A stretch of DNA of 64,000 nucleotides, from assembly GCA_028716845.1 (NCBI GenBank), contig JAQUPF010000003.1:1-64000 (forward strand), given 5' to 3'. A program made the position numbers and the translations under genes. Source of the stretch: a bacterium (GTDB lineage Bacteria > Auribacterota > Tritonobacteria > UBA1439). Within the stretch, counting starts at the first letter, position 1, and each line of letters opens with the position of its first letter. Shown one piece after another: positions 47,695 through 57,619 of the stretch. The notes under the pieces were generated by a model. That model was not told the DNA's origin. It worked only from the letters and a program-made list of their open reading frames with translations, and made no database searches.

Positions 47695-50600
47695 TTACGG
47701 CATGGAGACCGTGATCGCCTCCTCGTCCCAGTACCGGGCGATGAAGCCGTACGGGGGCGATGGGCCCGGCACGCCGCCGGGCGGCATGAGGCCGACGACG
47801 ACCTGGTGCGTCCCCTCGTAGCCGAGCGGGATCGACCCGGCGGAGAGGAGCGTCCCGCTCCAGCCGGCCGGCAGCGAGAGGTTCCTCCCGATCGGCTGGG
47901 GGACCGTGCTGAGCCTGCACGGCGGCGTCCCGTACATGTAGTAGACCCTGCCGCCCGGCGAGTGGATGATCCCCCACGCGTCGACCAGGCCGCCGTACGG
48001 CTGGACGACGGCGTTGATGTCGATCGGCCCGAACAGTTTCGGGTTCAGGGGGTTCCACGTGATGGTGACGAGCGGTATCGGTGTGGGCGTGGGCGTCGGG
48101 TTCCTCGTCGGGGTGGGCGTCGGGGTCCTCGTCGGGGTGGGCGTCGGCGTCAGCGTCGGCCCGACCGTGGGCGTGGGCGTCGGCGTCGGCGTCGGATCGA
48201 GGTACACGGTCAGCGTCACGTCGCTGTTCGACGCCCTGTCGTCCGGGTTGGTCACGATGACCGGCCACGAACCGACGGGCAGCGTGCCCGGCGCATACGC
48301 CGCCGTCAGCGTCGTCCCGCCGCCCCCCACCGAGGGCGACGGCCACACCGCCGTGCCGATCGCGAGCGAGCAGCCCGCCTCGAAATACGTGCCCGTGACC
48401 GTGAGGTCGCCGCCGTACCCCGTCCCGATCGGGTTCGGCGAGATCATCGTGACCTGCGGCGGCGGCGAGCCCGTGAAGTCCTGGCCGCCGATGTCCGTGT
48501 CCGCGAGCGTCACGCCGGTCTCCGGCGGATCGAAGACGTAATTCGTCTTCTCGGGGGTGATCGTGTAGTCGCCGGGGACGAGACCGTGGATCGTGAAGTA
48601 GCCGTCGTCGTCCGTCATCCCGAGCCGGTCGTTGTACGTGTAGGGCGTGGCAAAGCGCGCCACGACCTGGACCCGGTCGATCCCCTCGCCGAGCGGGTCG
48701 GTGATCCTGCCCGAGACCGAGTAGGTCCGGGGCGCGGCGAGGTAATCGGAGTAATCGACGAGGCCGAGGTTCGGGTCGTCATACTTGTGGAGGATGTAGT
48801 TCTCGATCACGGTGTCGTCGGCGGTCAGCCACCAGTTGAACCGCGCGCTCATGTCCCCGGCGCAGTTGTTGTGCACATAGTACTGCGCGAGGGGGTTCAT
48901 GATCCCGATGAACTCGTTGCCGCCCGTCGCCGCGCTCGTGCCGAGGTCCACCTCGCCGCAGCCGCTCCCCCTGAGGACGTGCGTCCCCCAGCTCTCGATG
49001 ACCGTGTTGCTGATGGCGCAGTCGCCGGCGCTCCGCCAGTCGACGCCGGTCCCGTCGGGGAGGCCCTGGACGATGTTGGAGTGGTGCCACCGGAGCGCCG
49101 CGGCCGTCTCGCCGAGGATGCCGACGGCGAGCGTCTTCGACGGGAAGACGAGATGGGTCGCCATCCGCGCGTTGAGGACAGCGGAGTCGGCGACCTCGAT
49201 CGAGCCGTTCCCGAGGAGGGAGAAGACGACGTTGAGGACGGAGGCGTTCGTCCGCTCGCCCGCCGCGGCGACCGGGCAGGAGACCGCCTTCGGCGCGTCC
49301 ACGATCGAGGAGCCCTCGACCGCCACGATCGCCCCCGCCTTCCCGCGGAGGCCGACGGACGTGACGTTCCTGAAGAGCATGGACCTGAAAATGGGGGCCG
49401 ACGTACCCCCGGCGTCGATCCCGACGTCCGCGCCGTCGATCGTTGAATCATCCACGGCCGGGCAGGTGAAGCCCTTCGAGCTGTTGAGGCCGATCCCGGT
49501 CGCGCACCTGGAGACGGCGATGTTCCGCACCCACGGCCGCGGGTTGTCCGCCGCCATCGGCCCGGCGAGGCTCGACTCGAACTGGAGGCCGTACACCGCG
49601 TGCGAGATGTCGGCGTTCTCGATCCACCCGGAGGCCGTCGCGTCGGAGAAGACGATCCCGAGCCAGTCGGAAGACCGGCCGGCGTCGGAGGCGAAGACCA
49701 CCCTCGCCCCGTCGACGCCGAGGATGTTCAGGCGGCCGGAGACGCGGATCTCCCCGCGCTCGTTGTCCCATCCGCCGCTCGACTCGTCCCGGAGCGCCGC
49801 GAAGACGAGCGTGGAGCCCGGCTCGATCGTGAGGATGCGCGGGTCGGGGACGACGAGGTCCCCCGTGAGCGTGGCGCCGCCCGCGATCGTCGCGTCCGCG
49901 TTCAATGTCCCGAAGCCGCCCGCCGTGAAGCCGTTCGTGCGCGTCCCCGCGCCGCCCGGGCAGGTCACCGTCACGTCGTAGGTCCCCACCGCGAGGCCCT
50001 TTGGCACCCGCGCGGTGATCTGCGTCGGGCCCGCGACGATTACGTTCGTGCAGGCCGTCGCGCCCACGTGCACCTGGGCGGGCGCGGCGAAGCCGCTCCC
50101 CGCGACCGTGATCTGCGTGAGGACGGTGTTCATGCCCGTCGCGGGCGTCACGCCGGTCACCACCGGCTGGCCGGCAGGCGCGGGATTCGCCGTGTAGGCG
50201 TTCGCGAGCGTCGCCGCCGCCCCGAGCGGGTTCGTCACCCGCACGCCGTACGTTCCCGCCGCGAGGCCCGACGGCACGCGGGCGGAGAGCTGGCCGGCGG
50301 AGAGGAACTCGACGCGCGTGCAGCGCGTCGGCGGATCGGTCATGATCTCGACCGTCGGGATGTAGGCGAAGTTGCCCCCGTTCACGGTGACGGGCGTCGT
50401 CTTGTTCGCGTCGCCGGCGTTCGGAACGACGCCCGCGATCGTCGGCGTCCCCACCGCCGTGAAGGCGTTCAGGAGCGTCGCCGGCGGGTCGATGTCGGCG
50501 TTGTCCACCGTGAGGGCGTACAGGCCCGGGACGATCCCCGCCGGCACCGTCGCGAGGAGGCAGGTCGAGCTGATCACCCGCACGTTCGCGCAGGCGGTTG

Positions 50601-53600
50601 CGCCGACGAGCACCGCCGGCGGGGCGACGATGTCCAGGAAGTTTTGGCCGACGACGATGATCTCCGTCTCGCCGGAGACGAGCCCCATCGGCGGGCTGGC
50701 GCCGATCACGGCGAGCGGCGGCGGGAGCACCTCGTAGCCGCCGGCGAGCTCACCGCACTGCTGCGGCGCGCCCGGGCTGCACGGCGGGTTGCACACCCGC
50801 ACCGTGTAGGGGCCGATGTCGAGGCCTGCGGGCACCTGCGCCTCCAGCAGCTCCGAGGAGATCTGCCGCTCGTTGAGGGCGGCCACGACCTTCCCCGTCA
50901 CCTCGTGGATGAGCGTCACGTCGGGCGTCGCCACGAACGGCCCGCCCCTGATGACGATCGTCACCACGTCGTCGTTCATCCCGCCGGCGGGCGTGACCTC
51001 CTCGACGGCCGGCGCCGGGGGACCGAGGATCTCCAGCGTCACGTCGCGGTTCGAGCCCTGCCCGTCCGGGTTGAACACCTGCACCGCCTGCGGCCCCTGG
51101 TCGCAGAGGCTCGCCAGGTTCGCCTCGGAGATCCTGAACCAGATGGTCGTGTCGGTCGGGACCGGGTCCCAGAACGGGGCATAGTGCGCGTAGTAGCCCT
51201 GCACGTCGCCGGCGTGGACCTCCGGGAGGCCCCAGAAGTTCCGGCCGCTGATGATGAACACCCCCGAGAAGTCCTTGAAGGTGGAGGCGGGCGAGATCGC
51301 GAACACCTCGGGCGGCGGCGGATCGAGGATCGTGAACGCCGGGTTCGCCGCGTCCGCGCCCCACGTCCCCGACTGGTTGTCCGGGTTCGTCACCCGCACG
51401 GCGTACGGGCCGAGCGGGAGGCCCGCCGGCACCGTCGCCGTGATCATCGTCGAGGTGACCGACTGCACGGGCAGCGTCCGCGGCGTCAGCGCCGGCAGCG
51501 GGCCGAGGAGCGCCGCCGTCGCGCCGGGGCGGAAGTTCAGCCCCGTCACGACCACGTCCGTCGCGAACGGCCGGTACGCCCAGCGCGCCCCGTACGTCCC
51601 GAGCGTCCGGCCGTCCTGCCTCCGGATGCCGTACACCGTCGGCGGGACGACGTCGGCGCGGCTGTTCTGGCCGGTGATGTCCGTGTCCGTCACCGTGACC
51701 GCGATCGAGCCGGGGTCGAACGCGTACCCCTCGCGTTCGCCCTCGATCGCGTAGTCGCCGGGGACGAGGCCGTAGATCGTGTAGTCCCCGTTCTCGTCCG
51801 TCATCCCGAGGCGGTCGTTGTCCGTGTGCGGCGTCGCGAAGCGCGCCGCCACGACCACCCGGTCCACCCCCGCGCCGGAACTGTCCGTGATCCGGCCCGT
51901 GACCGTGTACGTCCGCCGCGCGGCGAGGAAGTTCGAGTAATCGATGTTCCCGAGGGAGGGATTGTCGTCCTGGTCGTACAGGTAGTTCTCGATGACCGAG
52001 GTGTCCGTCGTCAGCCACCAGTTATGCTGCGCGATCATGTCCCCCGCGCAGTCGTTCCGGACGTTGTACGTCGCGTGCGGGTTCATCTTGCCGAGGAACT
52101 CGTTCCCGCCCGTCGCCGCGCTCGTCCCCAGGTTCACCTCTCCGCAGCCGCCCGACCGCCCGAGACCCACGCCCCAGTTCGCCACCACCGTGTTGCTGAG
52201 GGCGCACTCCCCCTCGCTCGTCCACTCGACGCCCGTCCCTTCCGCGTTCCCCTTCCCGAGGTTCGAATAGTGTGAGACGAGGACCGCCCCCTTCTCGCCG
52301 CGCAGCCCCGGCGTGATCTCCACGCCCTCGAACAACAGGTGCGTCACCATCCGCGCCGTCAGCCGCGCCGAGTCGGACAGCTCGACGGCGCCGTTCCCGA
52401 ACACCGAGAAGACCAGGTTCAGCCGCGCGGCGTTCGTCTTCTCGCCCTCCTCGGCCGGCGGGCACGACACCGCCTTCGGGGCGTCCACGATGGACGATCC
52501 CGCCATCGTCACGATCGCGTTCTCCCTCCCCTCGAGGCCCGTCCCCGTCACGCCCTTGAACAGGACGTCCGTGAAGATCGGCGACGCCGTCCCCTTCGCC
52601 CTGATGCCCGTCGAGGCGTCGTCGATCACGCACGCGTCCACCGCCGGGCAGGTGAACCCCGCCGAGCTGTTCAGCCCCACCGCCGTCTCGCAGTTCGCGA
52701 TGTTGATGTTCCGGACCCACGGCCGCGGATTCGAGGCCGTGATCGGCCCGGCGAGGTTCGACTCGAACTGGAGGCCGTAGACGGCGTTCGTCACGTCCGC
52801 GTGCCGGATCCACGCCGACGCCGTCGTGTCCGAGAAGACGATCCCCAGCCAGTCGGACCGGTTCCCCCCGCCCGACGTGAGCCCCACGCGCCCGGCCTCC
52901 TCGCCGAGGATGTTCAGCCGGCCGTACAGCCGGATCTCGCCCCGCTCGTTGTCCCAGCCGCCGCCCGTGTCGTCCAACAGCTCCTCGAAGACCAGCAGCG
53001 ACCCCGCCTCCACCGTCAGCGTCATGCCGGCCGGCACCTCCAGGTCGCCCGTCAGGTACACCGTCCCCGCGATCGTCGCGTCCGCGTTCAGCGTCCCGGA
53101 GCCCCCGACCGTGAAGCCGTTCGTCCGCGCGCCCTGCCCCGCCGGCGTCCACACCGTCACGTCGTACGTCCCCACCCGCAGGCCCGCCGGAACCGTCGCC
53201 GCGATCTCCGTATCGCCCGCAACCGTGAACGACGACGCGAGCGTCGCGCCCACCTGCACCGCCGTCGCCCCCGTGAAGCCGCTCCCCGTGATCGTGATCC
53301 CGGTCGTCCGGTCGTTCGTTCCGGCCGCCGGCGCCACGCCCGCCACCACCGGCTCGCCCGCCGGCGCGGCGTTCACCGTGTACGCATTCGCCGACGTCAC
53401 CGACGCGCCGAGCGGGTTCGTCACGCGCACGCCGTACGTTCCCGCCGCGAGGCCCGACGGCACCCGTGCCGTGAGCTGGTTCGCCGCCACGAACCGCACC
53501 CCCGTGCAGCGCGTCGGCGGCGCGGTCATGATTTCGACCGCCGGGATGTAGGCGAAATCGCCTCCATTGATCGTGACGGGAGTCGTCTTGTTCGAGTCAC

Positions 53601-56427
53601 CGCTCCCCGGGACGACGCTTGCGATGGAGGGCGTCCCCACGACCGTGTAGCCGTTCGCGAGCGACTGGGCGGGGTTCCCGTCGTTGTTGTTTATGGTGAG
53701 ATCGTACAGCCCCGGCGCGATCCCCGACGGCACCGTGGCGAGCAGGCAGGTCGAACTGATCACCCGCACGTTCGCGCAGGCGGTCGCCCCGACGAGCACC
53801 GCCGGCCCCGGCGCCGCCTTGATGTTCTCCCCCACGACGATGATGTCCGTCTCCCCGCTCTGAAGCCCCATCGGCGGGCTGGCGCCGATCACGGCCAGGA
53901 CCGGCTCGGTCACCGTGTAGCCGTTCGGGAGCGTGCCCGGCTGGCCGTCGGGGTTCGTGACCGTCACGTCGTAGACGCCCGGGGCGATCCCCGCCGGGAC
54001 CTGGGCGGTGACGCGCGAGGAATCCACGAAGGCGACGTTCAGGCAGGCGGTCGTCCCGATCCTGACCGACGGCGTCGCGGCGAAGCCGGAGCCGTTGATG
54101 ACGACGTCGACCACCCGGTTGCTCGGCCCCGAATCCGGAACGATGGAGTTCACGACGGGCGGCGGCAGTCCGTTGACCGTGAGCGTCACGTCGGCGTTGG
54201 AGGTGGCGCCGTTCGGGTTCGTCACGATGACGGGCCACGTCCCCGCGGGGATCGTGTCGGGGTTGTAGAAGACCATGAGGCTCGTCGCGGTCCCCGAGAG
54301 CGAGGTCCAGGTCTTCCCGTCGATCGAGAGGCTGCAGCCGTTGATGAAATTCCTGCCCGTCACCGTGAGCCAAACGCTGTCATCCTTGCCGATGGAGTTC
54401 GGGGTGATGCCGGTCACGCGCGGCGGGGGCGGCGGGACGATGGTGAAACCGGGGCTCGCCGCCGTGCCGAAGACGAACTCCTGCGCGTCCGGGTTCACGA
54501 CACGGACGGCATAGTCGCCCTCCGGGAGCCCCACCTGGACCGTCGCGGTGAGGCGCGTGGAGGTGATCCACTCGACGTTCGAGCACGGGGTGTCCCCGCT
54601 CAACGGGGGGAGGCCCCGGAGGAAGACGGACGGCGTGTCCCTGAAATTCGTGCCGTTGATGACGATGTCCGTCGTCTCGCTCGAGAGGCCCCAGTTCGTC
54701 CGGCCCGGGAGGCCGTAGGGCAGGCCGTCGAGGCCGTCCTCCCTCCCGACGCCCGTGACGCGCGGGGGCGGGAGCGTCGCCTCGAAGTCAATGTGGTTGG
54801 GATCCGTGGGGGTCGCCGGGTTGATGTTCACCGCGATGGAGACGGGGTCGAAGATGTAGCCGAGCTTCGTGGGGACGACCGAGTAATCGGTCGCATGCGG
54901 CGGGAGGCCGTAGATCGTGTAGTAGCCCTCCTCGTCCGTGATGTCGGCGAGGACGGTGTAGCCGGGGAACTGGGCGATGATGTCCACCTCGACCCGGACG
55001 CCGGGGACCGCCTCGTTCTGGTTGTCCACGACGATGCCCGTGACGTTGTAGGTCCTCCGCTCGAGGAGGATATAAGGGTTCCACGCGTACCAGACCCGGC
55101 CGAGGTTGGGCTGATCATTCCAGTCCCAGATATAGCGGTCGATGGCGGTATCGTTGTCCGTCATCCACCAGTTGTTCTGCGCCCAGACCTCGAGCTGGTA
55201 GAGGTTGGGCGGGAAGAGGCCTGCCTGCTCCATCTCGATATTGCTGCTCCCCTCCTCGTTGGGGCACAGGTCGCCGAAGAACTCGTTGAATCCAAGACTG
55301 TAATCAGCGGGATCGTAGCCGAGCGGCCATCGCCGGAAGCCGGGGGTCGGGGTGTTGAGGTCGCCGAGGTCGATGTTGTTCGGATCGGGACCGCCGAAGC
55401 GGATGCCGACGGCGTGGGGGACGGTCGGAGGATCGATCGTGCCGAAGCGGGGCCAGACGTTCGTCCGGAAGCCGCCGATCCGGGAATACTGGACCTTGAG
55501 AATGTTCAGGTTGTCGTCCCACTCGATGCCTGTTCCCCTGCACTCATCGACAACAACCTTCCCCAGGTTCTCGCCGATGATGTTGCAGTTGTCGAGGATA
55601 AGGGAACAAGATGACAGCTCCAGCGCCGCGCCGAAGGTTCGGGTCTCATGACCGATGACGGCGTTCTCGGCGCGGGCGACGGTCGTGTCCTGGAGGACGG
55701 CGTTCGCATGACTGTCGAGTTCGACCGAGCCGTCCGAGAAGGCGCAGCCGACGAAGTACGGGTTCGCCCCCTCCGTCGCGAAGGCGGCGATCTTCCTGCC
55801 GAAGAGGAAAGCGACGTTGGAGTTGGTGATGAGGGGGTATGAGAACCCCCAGCATTCGAAGGCGGAGTCGGCCTGGATGATCGTGACGTTCTCGATCAGC
55901 GGCGAGGATTCGCTGTCGAAGAAGATGCCGGTCGAGACGTCGTTGATGAGCGTGTTCCTGACGACCGGGTCCGCCCCGCCGTGGGAGAGGCCGGCGCAGG
56001 CGATGAAATTGATGCCGTAGACGCTTCGATCGATGTTGCAGTACTCGATGGTGCCGGTCGCCGAGTTAAGCGCGAAGATGATGCCGAGCCAGCCCCACTG
56101 GCCGGTCCCCGTGCTCGTGAGCGTCACGGGCTCGTCGGCGGTGCCGTTGATGTTGAGCATGCCGTTGACGATGATCTCGCTCCTCCCGGGGTCCCAGCCG
56201 CCGCTCGTGTCGTCCTTCCTGTCATTGAACCTGACGTCGCAGCCCGGCCCGATGTTGAGCGTTGCCCCGACGGCGACGGTGATATCACCCGTGACGATGA
56301 TGGGGTTGTCGCTCGCGGACCAGTTGTGGACGCCGTGGAGCGTGCGCCCCGATATGACGACCGCCCCGGCGGCCGACGGGAGCAGGCAGAGGACGGCGAG
56401 GAAAACAAGCGGACGGCATGATTTCAT
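47695..56427 (-). CDS. Giant secreted protein with beta-helix, IPT/TIG and carboxypeptidase-regulatory modules
   Basis: 2,910 residues from ATG 56425-56427, chosen because AGGAG precedes it and the signal peptide MKSCRPLVFLAVLCLLPSA follows. Three related super-modules: a parallel beta-helix-like region (residues ~20-340, ~1110-1475, ~2175-2555; each with GGWD..RGEI and GRLNILG-like words), a carboxypeptidase-regulatory/CNA-B-like domain (GIVVDNQNEAVPG; GRITDSSGAGVDRV; GRITDPLGEGIDRV), and IPT/TIG repeats (GSGFAATPSVRIG, ARVPSGLAAGTYGVRVTNP). A PT-rich linker near 2741-2785 leads to an unrecognised C-terminal domain of about 125 residues. It sits directly downstream of the pilus genes. Surface adhesion or glycan binding is inferred. 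Confidence 0.93.
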   Translation of the reverse strand: MKSCRPLVFLAVLCLLPSAAGAVVISGRTLHGVHNWSASDNPIIVTGDITVAVGATLNIGPGCDVRFNDRKDDTSGGWDPGRSEIIVNGMLNINGTADEPVTLTSTGTGQWGWLGIIFALNSATGTIEYCNIDRSVYGINFIACAGLSHGGADPVVRNTLINDVSTGIFFDSESSPLIENVTIIQADSAFECWGFSYPLITNSNVAFLFGRKIAAFATEGANPYFVGCAFSDGSVELDSHANAVLQDTTVARAENAVIGHETRTFGAALELSSCSLILDNCNIIGENLGKVVVDECRGTGIEWDDNLNILKVQYSRIGGFRTNVWPRFGTIDPPTVPHAVGIRFGGPDPNNIDLGDLNTPTPGFRRWPLGYDPADYSLGFNEFFGDLCPNEEGSSNIEMEQAGLFPPNLYQLEVWAQNNWWMTDNDTAIDRYIWDWNDQPNLGRVWYAWNPYILLERRTYNVTGIVVDNQNEAVPGVRVEVDIIAQFPGYTVLADITDEEGYYTIYGLPPHATDYSVVPTKLGYIFDPVSIAVNINPATPTDPNHIDFEATLPPPRVTGVGREDGLDGLPYGLPGRTNWGLSSETTDIVINGTNFRDTPSVFLRGLPPLSGDTPCSNVEWITSTRLTATVQVGLPEGDYAVRVVNPDAQEFVFGTAASPGFTIVPPPPPRVTGITPNSIGKDDSVWLTVTGRNFINGCSLSIDGKTWTSLSGTATSLMVFYNPDTIPAGTWPVIVTNPNGATSNADVTLTVNGLPPPVVNSIVPDSGPSNRVVDVVINGSGFAATPSVRIGTTACLNVAFVDSSRVTAQVPAGIAPGVYDVTVTNPDGQPGTLPNGYTVTEPVLAVIGASPPMGLQSGETDIIVVGENIKAAPGPAVLVGATACANVRVISSTCLLATVPSGIAPGLYDLTINNNDGNPAQSLANGYTVVGTPSIASVVPGSGDSNKTTPVTINGGDFAYIPAVEIMTAPPTRCTGVRFVAANQLTARVPSGLAAGTYGVRVTNPLGASVTSANAYTVNAAPAGEPVVAGVAPAAGTNDRTTGITITGSGFTGATAVQVGATLASSFTVAGDTEIAATVPAGLRVGTYDVTVWTPAGQGARTNGFTVGGSGTLNADATIAGTVYLTGDLEVPAGMTLTVEAGSLLVFEELLDDTGGGWDNERGEIRLYGRLNILGEEAGRVGLTSGGGNRSDWLGIVFSDTTASAWIRHADVTNAVYGLQFESNLAGPITASNPRPWVRNINIANCETAVGLNSSAGFTCPAVDACVIDDASTGIRAKGTASPIFTDVLFKGVTGTGLEGRENAIVTMAGSSIVDAPKAVSCPPAEEGEKTNAARLNLVFSVFGNGAVELSDSARLTARMVTHLLFEGVEITPGLRGEKGAVLVSHYSNLGKGNAEGTGVEWTSEGECALSNTVVANWGVGLGRSGGCGEVNLGTSAATGGNEFLGKMNPHATYNVRNDCAGDMIAQHNWWLTTDTSVIENYLYDQDDNPSLGNIDYSNFLAARRTYTVTGRITDSSGAGVDRVVVAARFATPHTDNDRLGMTDENGDYTIYGLVPGDYAIEGEREGYAFDPGSIAVTVTDTDITGQNSRADVVPPTVYGIRRQDGRTLGTYGARWAYRPFATDVVVTGLNFRPGATAALLGPLPALTPRTLPVQSVTSTMITATVPAGLPLGPYAVRVTNPDNQSGTWGADAANPAFTILDPPPPEVFAISPASTFKDFSGVFIISGRNFWGLPEVHAGDVQGYYAHYAPFWDPVPTDTTIWFRISEANLASLCDQGPQAVQVFNPDGQGSNRDVTLEILGPPAPAVEEVTPAGGMNDDVVTIVIRGGPFVATPDVTLIHEVTGKVVAALNERQISSELLEAQVPAGLDIGPYTVRVCNPPCSPGAPQQCGELAGGYEVLPPPLAVIGASPPMGLVSGETEIIVVGQNFLDIVAPPAVLVGATACANVRVISSTCLLATVPAGIVPGLYALTVDNADIDPPATLLNAFTAVGTPTIAGVVPNAGDANKTTPVTVNGGNFAYIPTVEIMTDPPTRCTRVEFLSAGQLSARVPSGLAAGTYGVRVTNPLGAAATLANAYTANPAPAGQPVVTGVTPATGMNTVLTQITVAGSGFAAPAQVHVGATACTNVIVAGPTQITARVPKGLAVGTYDVTVTCPGGAGTRTNGFTAGGFGTLNADATIAGGATLTGDLVVPDPRILTIEPGSTLVFAALRDESSGGWDNERGEIRVSGRLNILGVDGARVVFASDAGRSSDWLGIVFSDATASGWIENADISHAVYGLQFESSLAGPMAADNPRPWVRNIAVSRCATGIGLNSSKGFTCPAVDDSTIDGADVGIDAGGTSAPIFRSMLFRNVTSVGLRGKAGAIVAVEGSSIVDAPKAVSCPVAAAGERTNASVLNVVFSLLGNGSIEVADSAVLNARMATHLVFPSKTLAVGILGETAAALRWHHSNIVQGLPDGTGVDWRSAGDCAISNTVIESWGTHVLRGSGCGEVDLGTSAATGGNEFIGIMNPLAQYYVHNNCAGDMSARFNWWLTADDTVIENYILHKYDDPNLGLVDYSDYLAAPRTYSVSGRITDPLGEGIDRVQVVARFATPYTYNDRLGMTDDDGYFTIHGLVPGDYTITPEKTNYVFDPPETGVTLADTDIGGQDFTGSPPPQVTMISPNPIGTGYGGDLTVTGTYFEAGCSLAIGTAVWPSPSVGGGGTTLTAAYAPGTLPVGSWPVIVTNPDDRASNSDVTLTVYLDPTPTPTPTPTVGPTLTPTPTPTRTPTPTPTRNPTPTPTPIPLVTITWNPLNPKLFGPIDINAVVQPYGGLVDAWGIIHSPGGRVYYMYGTPPCRLSTVPQPIGRNLSLPAGWSGTLLSAGSIPLGYEGTHQVVVGLMPPGGVPGPSPPYGFIARYWDEEAITVSMP

Positions 56428-56460
56428 CGGACGGCTCCTCGGGTCTTGCAGCACGCATAT

Positions 56461-56489
56461 AATCTATCACGAAGGGCATGCTTCGTCAA
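56461..56489 (-). promoter_or_regulatory. Sigma-70 promoter of the 2,910-residue protein, with a dyad in the spacer
   Basis: TTGACG at 56489-56484, 17-base spacer, TAGATT at 56466-56461; start near 56454. A dyad CGAAG-N6-CTTCG (56470-56485) lies in the spacer and overlaps the -35 box, a possible operator. Confidence 0.55.
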
Positions 56490-56585
56490 AGGGCGCGGGG
56501 AGGGACTCATATGGGAGTGATTATCGCTCGCGGCCGTGGTGCAGGGGACTCTTTCCGGCCGGGCGTCTCGCATGCGGGACTGCCG

Positions 56586-57539
56586 TCACTGGATGTAGAA
56601 TTCCCTGCTCTCCAGTCTGCTGCGCCAGTATTTATCACTGTATACGTCGGCGTACGGCGTGTTGAGGACGCCGTAGATGACGTAGCGCCCCTCCGGAAGA
56701 GACGGATCGAGGAGAAAGGCGCCGAGGTCGTCCTCGGTTCTCACGCCGATGACGAACCCCCTGGCCATCGGCACGGCCCTCGCGTGCCACTTTTTATCAC
56801 GGAGGAAGAAGAGGCGGCCGAACGGGTCGAGAACGGCGATGTACGGATCGACCACGTTGAGCGACATGTTCGTTCCCGGGGTGACGATGTACCTGATCGA
56901 ACGGAGCCATCCCTTCGCGGTGAGTATGGCATCCGTGCCGAGCGCGAGCTGGGGGCCTTTCTGCTCGGGCGGTATCGAGGAGGGGTTCCGATGGATCTCA
57001 TACTTGAAGTCGGGGGCGAACGCCGGCAGTTTCGGCCCGAAATAGAGGGTGGTTGACGTATTGCCATTGATTTCGAACAGGACCTTCCGGGCCGTTCCCC
57101 CGACCGTCCCGTCCATATAGGCGTATTCCCCGTTGTATTGATCCGCCGGCCATTCCTTATCGGCGTCTTCCATCTGGAAGTCGCCCTTCCTTGTCCCCGT
57201 GCCGAAGTCAAGCAGCTCGGTATCCAGGACGTCGTAGCCGTCGCCGGGCTTCACCCCGGCGCCGGCGATCGAGGTTTCGTATTCGTTCAGCATGCCGGTG
57301 TCACAGGTAAGGTCCGTGCTCGTCGCGTCGGTGATGAAGAAGCGTCTCCCGGCCGCCTGTCCCGAGGTGAATTCCAGAATCTTGTTCCTGACTCTCCCCG
57401 GGGTGAATTCCTGCGCGGAGTCGATAATCCTGTTGCCGCTGACGAGTCCGACCGTTCCTGAATAGAGCGCGTTCTGCGCGCGGGCGGACGCGGAGATGAG
57501 GGCCAGAAGGATGCATGGAAGGATGATCCGGCGTTTCAT
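56586..57539 (-). CDS. Exported protein of unknown function next to pilQ
   Basis: 317 residues from ATG 57537-57539. Signal peptide MKRRIILPCILLALISASARA, then QNALYSGTVGLVSG, and a beta-rich body with GRRFFITDATSTDLT, LFFLRDKKWHARAVPMARGF and EGRYVIYGVLNTPYADVYSD. I recognise no family. It lies between pilQ and the giant surface protein in the same direction; its product may be a pilus-associated or envelope protein. Longer frames upstream lie over pilQ and are rejected. Confidence 0.75.
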   Translation of the reverse strand: MKRRIILPCILLALISASARAQNALYSGTVGLVSGNRIIDSAQEFTPGRVRNKILEFTSGQAAGRRFFITDATSTDLTCDTGMLNEYETSIAGAGVKPGDGYDVLDTELLDFGTGTRKGDFQMEDADKEWPADQYNGEYAYMDGTVGGTARKVLFEINGNTSTTLYFGPKLPAFAPDFKYEIHRNPSSIPPEQKGPQLALGTDAILTAKGWLRSIRYIVTPGTNMSLNVVDPYIAVLDPFGRLFFLRDKKWHARAVPMARGFVIGVRTEDDLGAFLLDPSLPEGRYVIYGVLNTPYADVYSDKYWRSRLESREFYIQ

Positions 57540-57619
57540 CGCGCCGCTGCTCTTTCCCGTATCCGCGCCGTGTTCCTCCGGCACGTCCATCTCCCGTTCC
57601 ACGGACGGGGCCGGCCCGA